DNA of 22,442 bases. It comes from CABQCM01 sp965145485. GTDB taxonomy: Bacteria > Bacillota > Clostridia > Oscillospirales > Acutalibacteraceae. Where the stretch lies: NCBI GenBank assembly GCA_965145485.1, contig CBCTCU010000045.1, positions 1-22,442 of the forward strand, written 5' to 3'. The notes below the pieces were generated by a model. The model was not told the DNA's origin, ran no database searches, and worked only from the letters and a program-made list of their open reading frames with translations. A program made the translations under genes and the position numbers. Positions 20,110-22,442 of this stretch are shown in pieces (within the stretch, counting starts at the first letter, position 1; each line of letters begins with the position of its first letter).

Positions 20110-21183
20110 TTAATCCGTATTAATATCTTGTATGGCGAGTTTGGGGCTAACAGCGCATACAGGCGGTATCGAAACTTCTTCTTTTGTTAATGATATCTTG
20201 TTTGGATACTTATTAACCTCCGCATAAAGCTTTATGAGCCAATTGGTTGTGAGCATATCGGTGTCATCTAACTTCCAACCTATGAGGTCATAAAATAATT
20301 CAGCTGTACTAATGCAGTCGCCTAACGCTCGATGTGGGTATAGGTTTGTGATACTAAAAAATTTACATAGGTTTTCAAGAGAAAAGCTTTCTACATCGTA
20401 TGAATTTGGATGGTCTCTCGATGATTGAAGTGAATATTTAGCCAATTTTAAAGTGTCATAGTATTTACGATTGCCAAGTACATCTAACCCATATCGGTAT
20501 AAAAACTTTAGGTCAAATTTCAGATTGTGCCCGACTAAATTATCATTACCTATAAACCCTTGCAAGCTCGGGATGATCTGACTAAACTGCGGAGCATCTT
20601 TTACCATATCATCGGTGATGTTATTGATTGCAGATGCAGTAAGAGGAATCTCATGCCCCGGGTTAACTAAAGTGCAAAATATTTCGACGGGTATAAAATC
20701 ACGGCATCTGACAGCGGCAACTTCAACTATGCCGCATGAATAAGCAGATAGACCTGTAGTTTCTACATCCACCACAGTAAAGTCTTTTATTTTGTCTAGG
20801 TTGCTTTTTTTGGTTATGTTTGAATAGGTTAGCTCTGCAATATCAGACGTTCTATGGAGCTTAACTTTACAATCATCTATGCTGAGTGAAGCTCTTGGGA
20901 TTGCATGTATTGCCATACGACGTTCTTCCAACAATTCTTGCTTACGTTGCTCAGCTGCTTGTTTGCGGCGCTCATCATCAGCACGATCCAATTCAAGTTG
21001 TATTTTGTATGCTTTTTCATCTCTTCTCACATTGCCGATTATCCAAATTGGAATGCCAATACAAGCTATCACCATTGCTGCTAACATTTTAAATATTGCA
21101 TCAAATGCATCGACGCGATACACCATTGGAGACAAGAATAGAATGGCAGCCAAAATTGTTATAATCATACCCACATAGCGCAT
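20110..21183 (-). CDS. Membrane-anchored DnaQ-like 3'-5' exonuclease
   Basis: This 357-residue protein starts with two hydrophobic helices (about 4-20 and 30-51), a charged coiled-coil-like stretch rich in Glu/Arg/Lys/Gln (about 60-92), then a DEDDh exonuclease domain (about 134-300). Exo I is FTVVDVETTGL with Asp139 and Glu141; Exo II is GHNLKFDLKFL with Asp224; Exo III is HRALGDCISTAELF with His284 and Asp289, so the active site is complete. It should degrade DNA or RNA from the 3' end at the membrane. I use the ATG at 21183 behind a GGGGGG ribosome site; a TTG at 21204 would overlap that site. The membrane anchor is unusual for a DnaQ-like enzyme; a defence or DNA-processing role for the element is possible but unproven. 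Confidence 0.87.
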   Translation of the reverse strand: MRYVGMIITILAAILFLSPMVYRVDAFDAIFKMLAAMVIACIGIPIWIIGNVRRDEKAYKIQLELDRADDERRKQAAEQRKQELLEERRMAIHAIPRASLSIDDCKVKLHRTSDIAELTYSNITKKSNLDKIKDFTVVDVETTGLSAYSCGIVEVAAVRCRDFIPVEIFCTLVNPGHEIPLTASAINNITDDMVKDAPQFSQIIPSLQGFIGNDNLVGHNLKFDLKFLYRYGLDVLGNRKYYDTLKLAKYSLQSSRDHPNSYDVESFSLENLCKFFSITNLYPHRALGDCISTAELFYDLIGWKLDDTDMLTTNWLIKLYAEVNKYPNKISLTKEEVSIPPVCAVSPKLAIQDINTD

Positions 21184-21204
21184 ATTTATCCCCCCTTCGA
21201 CCAA

Positions 21205-21240
21205 ATACTACCATATTCCAATAATTAATACAATATTCCA
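21205..21240 (-). promoter_or_regulatory. Promoter of the exonuclease gene
   Basis: On the minus strand TTGTAT (21228-21233), 17 nt and TAGTAT (21205-21210) precede the exonuclease start. A direct repeat, ATATTCCA on the plus strand at 21213-21220 and 21233-21240 (20-nt spacing), sits on the spacer and just upstream of the -35 box and may be a regulator site. Confidence 0.6.
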
Positions 21241-21293
21241 TATATAGAAATTAAGCGGATAAATTGAGCGATTTTCACAAAAGGAGGTGCAAG

Positions 21294-21443
21294 ATGAATA
21301 CAGGAGGATTAAATAGGGAGCAAATAACAATCCGCCTCCCGGCTGATCTCAAACAACAGATACAGCGGAAAGCGGATGATACGTGGCAAAGCTTTAATAC
21401 AATGGTTATTGTTCTTCTTCGGAAAGCTCTGGAAGCTGAATAG
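21294..21443 (+). CDS. Small ribbon-helix-helix protein, 49 residues
   Basis: ATG at 21294 has AAAGGAGG 6 nt upstream. The product has an Arc-type ribbon-helix-helix pattern: a beta strand ITIRLPADL (11-19), helix KQQIQRKADD, then SFNTMVIVLLRKALEAE. Such dimers bind short operator repeats. Its last 38 nt overlap the 3' end of the convergent ribbon-helix-helix gene on the other strand. Confidence 0.75.
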   Translation: MNTGGLNREQITIRLPADLKQQIQRKADDTWQSFNTMVIVLLRKALEAE

Positions 21444-21597
21444 GGCCGTGTTCCTTTTCGTAAGCGGAAACTACCTCTTTTAACTGGAATTCAATTTCCT
21501 TGTTTACCGATCTGCCACTGTATGCAGCAATCACTTTTATTTTCTGCATAACGGTTCTATCAATACGCAATGGATAGGGATTCGCTTGTATGGCCAT
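21406..21597 (-). CDS. Ribbon-helix-helix protein, 63 residues
   Basis: The strand YPLRIDRTV (about 8-16), helix MQKIKVIAAYSGRSVNKEIEF and following helix match the Arc/CopG fold, with a charged tail ending LPELSEEEQ. I start it at the ATG at 21597, preceded by AAAGGAG; a longer frame to 21639 lacks a ribosome site and would cover its own promoter. It probably regulates nearby promoters, perhaps its own, through the GATATC motifs upstream. Confidence 0.8.
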   Translation of the reverse strand: MAIQANPYPLRIDRTVMQKIKVIAAYSGRSVNKEIEFQLKEVVSAYEKEHGPIQLPELSEEEQ

Positions 21598-21612
21598 AAT
21601 CACCACTCCTTT

Positions 21613-21719
21613 GATATCAATTATATATCCATATGACATCTTCGTAAAGTAATCAAATAGATATCATTTAGATATTGACATCCACAAAATAATGTGATAG
21701 TATAGATATCAAAGATATC
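21613..21719. promoter_or_regulatory. Divergent promoters with repeated GATATC motifs
   Basis: The minus-strand promoter is TTTACG (21643-21648), 17 nt, TATAAT (21620-21625). The plus-strand promoter is TTGACA (21675-21680), 17 nt, TAGTAT (21698-21703). GATATC occurs at 21613, 21660, 21705 and 21714, with a near copy GATATT at 21671, placed around both start sites and the plus -35 box at about one helical turn in pairs. This fits binding by ribbon-helix-helix repressors encoded on either side. Confidence 0.68.
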
Positions 21720-21735
21720 ATAAAGAGGTGAAACC

Positions 21736-21876
21736 ATGGCAAAGATAATGACAGTCCGCGCACCGGATGAACTGCAAAAAATCCTGAAAGAGTGCGCCAA
21801 AAAGCTAGGTTTTCCAAGGAATGCCCTGATCCTTCAAATTTTGCAAGCTTGGGTCAAGCAAAATTACAAGCAGTAA
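21736..21876 (+). CDS. Small ribbon-helix-helix-like protein, 46 residues
   Basis: ATG at 21736 has AAAGAGGTG upstream and a good promoter at 21675. The product begins with a strand-like MTVRAPDEL, then helix QKILKECAKKLG, a turn with FPRN, and helix ALILQILQAWVKQ, a CopG/Arc-like layout. It is divergent from the 63-residue protein and shares its control region. Function as a small DNA-binding protein is inferred. Confidence 0.7.
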   Translation: MAKIMTVRAPDELQKILKECAKKLGFPRNALILQILQAWVKQNYKQ

Positions 21877-21897
21877 GCAATGTGAGCGATTTTCACC

Positions 21898-21927
21898 AAA
21901 AATAAAAGCCCCGCCAAAGGCAGGGCC
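21898..21927 (-). terminator. Rho-independent terminator of the XRE gene
   Basis: On the minus strand GCCCTGCC-TTT-GGCGGGGC (8 bp with one G-U) is followed by TTTTATTTTT. It lies 15 nt after the stop of the XRE gene at 21943-22173. Confidence 0.82.
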
Positions 21928-21942
21928 GGTAAGGAAGGTTAT

Positions 21943-22173
21943 TTATCGGTTAATTTCGGGGTTATCGGTTCTACCGGCCAAATAATCCAGAGATACATTG
22001 AAGTAGTCAGCTAGAGCACACAAGGTATTGCAATTTGGGTTATCTTTGCCATGCTCAAAACGGCTAACAGCAGATTTGGTAATTCCCACAGCTTCACAAA
22101 GACTAGCAACGGTCACATTTGACGATCTACGTAAGTTTAGGAGACGCTGCGCAAAAATTTCTTTTGAAAACAC
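21943..22173 (-). CDS. XRE-family HTH repressor
   Basis: This 76-residue protein is one helix-turn-helix domain: TVASLCEAVGITKSAVSRFE, then the usual NTLCALADYFNVSLDYLAGR ending. It starts at GTG (22173) with AAGGGGG 7 nt upstream. It is divergent from a second XRE gene at 22265, and twin operator-like sites lie between them, so the pair probably forms a mutual switch. A minus promoter TTGCTT (22230-22235), 17 nt, TATAGT (22207-22212) fits. Confidence 0.9.
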   Translation of the reverse strand: MFSKEIFAQRLLNLRRSSNVTVASLCEAVGITKSAVSRFEHGKDNPNCNTLCALADYFNVSLDYLAGRTDNPEINR

Positions 22174-22185
22174 GAAAATACCCCC

Positions 22186-22242
22186 TTGACAATTGAGTGA
22201 TGCTCAACTATAATGAGGCCACAAGAGTTAAGCAACACTCAA
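22186..22242. promoter_or_regulatory. Overlapping divergent promoters with twin operators
   Basis: The plus promoter is perfect: TTGACA (22186-22191), 17 nt, TATAAT (22209-22214). Two related 15-bp inverted-repeat sites occur: TTGAGTGATGCTCAA (22193-22207), filling the promoter spacer, and TTAAGCAACACTCAA (22228-22242), on the minus-strand -35 box. Their centres are 35 bp apart. Occupancy would control both XRE genes. Confidence 0.82.
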
Positions 22243-22264
22243 CATCAAAGAGAAAGGAGGAAAG

Positions 22265-22442
22265 ATGAAACTTATGTTGCGGCAAGAACGATTAAGACGT
22301 GGATGGACACAGCAGTATGTCGCTGAAAAAGCCGGTGTGACAAAATCAGCGATTTTACTACTGGAGACTGGAAAGACAAAACCATCCTACGACGTTCTTG
22401 TTAAACTCTTAGACCTATTCGACTGTACTGATCCACGTCTGC
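22265..22442 (+). CDS. XRE-family HTH protein (3' end missing)
   Basis: ATG at 22265 has AAAGGAGG close upstream and a perfect promoter. The visible 59 residues form a helix-turn-helix: RLRRGWTQQYVAEKAGVTKS, then AILLLETGKTKPSYDVLVKL. It runs off the right edge. Position opposite the XRE repressor at 21943 suggests the second half of a regulatory switch. Confidence 0.88.
   Translation, partial: MKLMLRQERLRRGWTQQYVAEKAGVTKSAILLLETGKTKPSYDVLVKLLDLFDCTDPRL

Larger units (their letters stand above)
16525..22442. mobile_element. Left part of an integrative element inserted at tRNA-Ser
   Basis: A tyrosine integrase gene abuts the 3' end of tRNA-Ser, and everything to its right is lower in GC and made of prophage/integrative-element genes: LexA/CI-like repressor, XRE proteins, ribbon-helix-helix proteins and small genes with tight divergent promoters. 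The left boundary probably lies within the 3' half of the tRNA (about 16525-16579). The right end and structural or conjugation genes are outside the window, so prophage and integrative conjugative element cannot be told apart. Confidence 0.8.

Overview
The window is from a Gram-positive, low-oxygen-lifestyle bacterium. Strong AGGAGG-type ribosome binding sites, a CCA-encoding tRNA-Ser, perfect TTGACA/TATAAT promoters and a GC-rich chromosome point to a clostridial lineage. The GC content and protein families fit the Oscillospiraceae/Ruminococcaceae best, but that placement is inference. Three blocks are visible. (1) Positions 1-5048: the end of a forward operon for a Gld-like ABC export system, made of an ATPase (cut by the window edge), an ABC-2 permease, a GldG-like extracytoplasmic protein and a DUF4340 protein. 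It closes with a terminator that looks bidirectional.

(2) Positions 5380-15670: a reverse-strand biosynthetic operon that I do not recognise as any described cluster. In transcription order it encodes a decayed adenylation domain fused to an intact carrier protein, a B12-type radical SAM protein with a CX7CX2C cluster motif, a free-standing condensation domain, a U32-family protein with an extra cysteine cluster, an A-T NRPS module with a clear phenylalanine code (D-A-W-T-I-A-A-V-C-K), and a type II-like thioesterase with Cys in place of the nucleophilic Ser. Stops and starts overlap as ATGA at two junctions, supporting one transcription unit. It is interrupted by a 0.86-kb gene-free stretch holding 2.3 tandem copies of a 235-238 bp repeat. 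A working model is that Phe is loaded by the A-T protein, shared with or condensed onto the second carrier by the stand-alone C domain, modified by the radical SAM and U32 enzymes without oxygen, and released or proofread by the Cys thioesterase. No phosphopantetheinyl transferase, exporter or precursor peptide is visible here.

(3) Positions 16026-22442: a perfect promoter precedes a roughly 240-nt stretch with long-range complementarity (candidate structured RNA), then a tRNA-Ser(CGA) fragment broken at the anticodon loop, then an intact tRNA-Ser(CGA). Immediately after it lies the left end of an integrative element with visibly lower GC. It carries a tyrosine integrase, a TM2-domain protein, a LexA/CI-type repressor facing an XRE protein across an operator-bearing promoter region, a membrane-anchored DnaQ-like exonuclease, three small ribbon-helix-helix proteins, and a second divergent pair of XRE regulators sharing twin operators. 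The element continues beyond the right edge.
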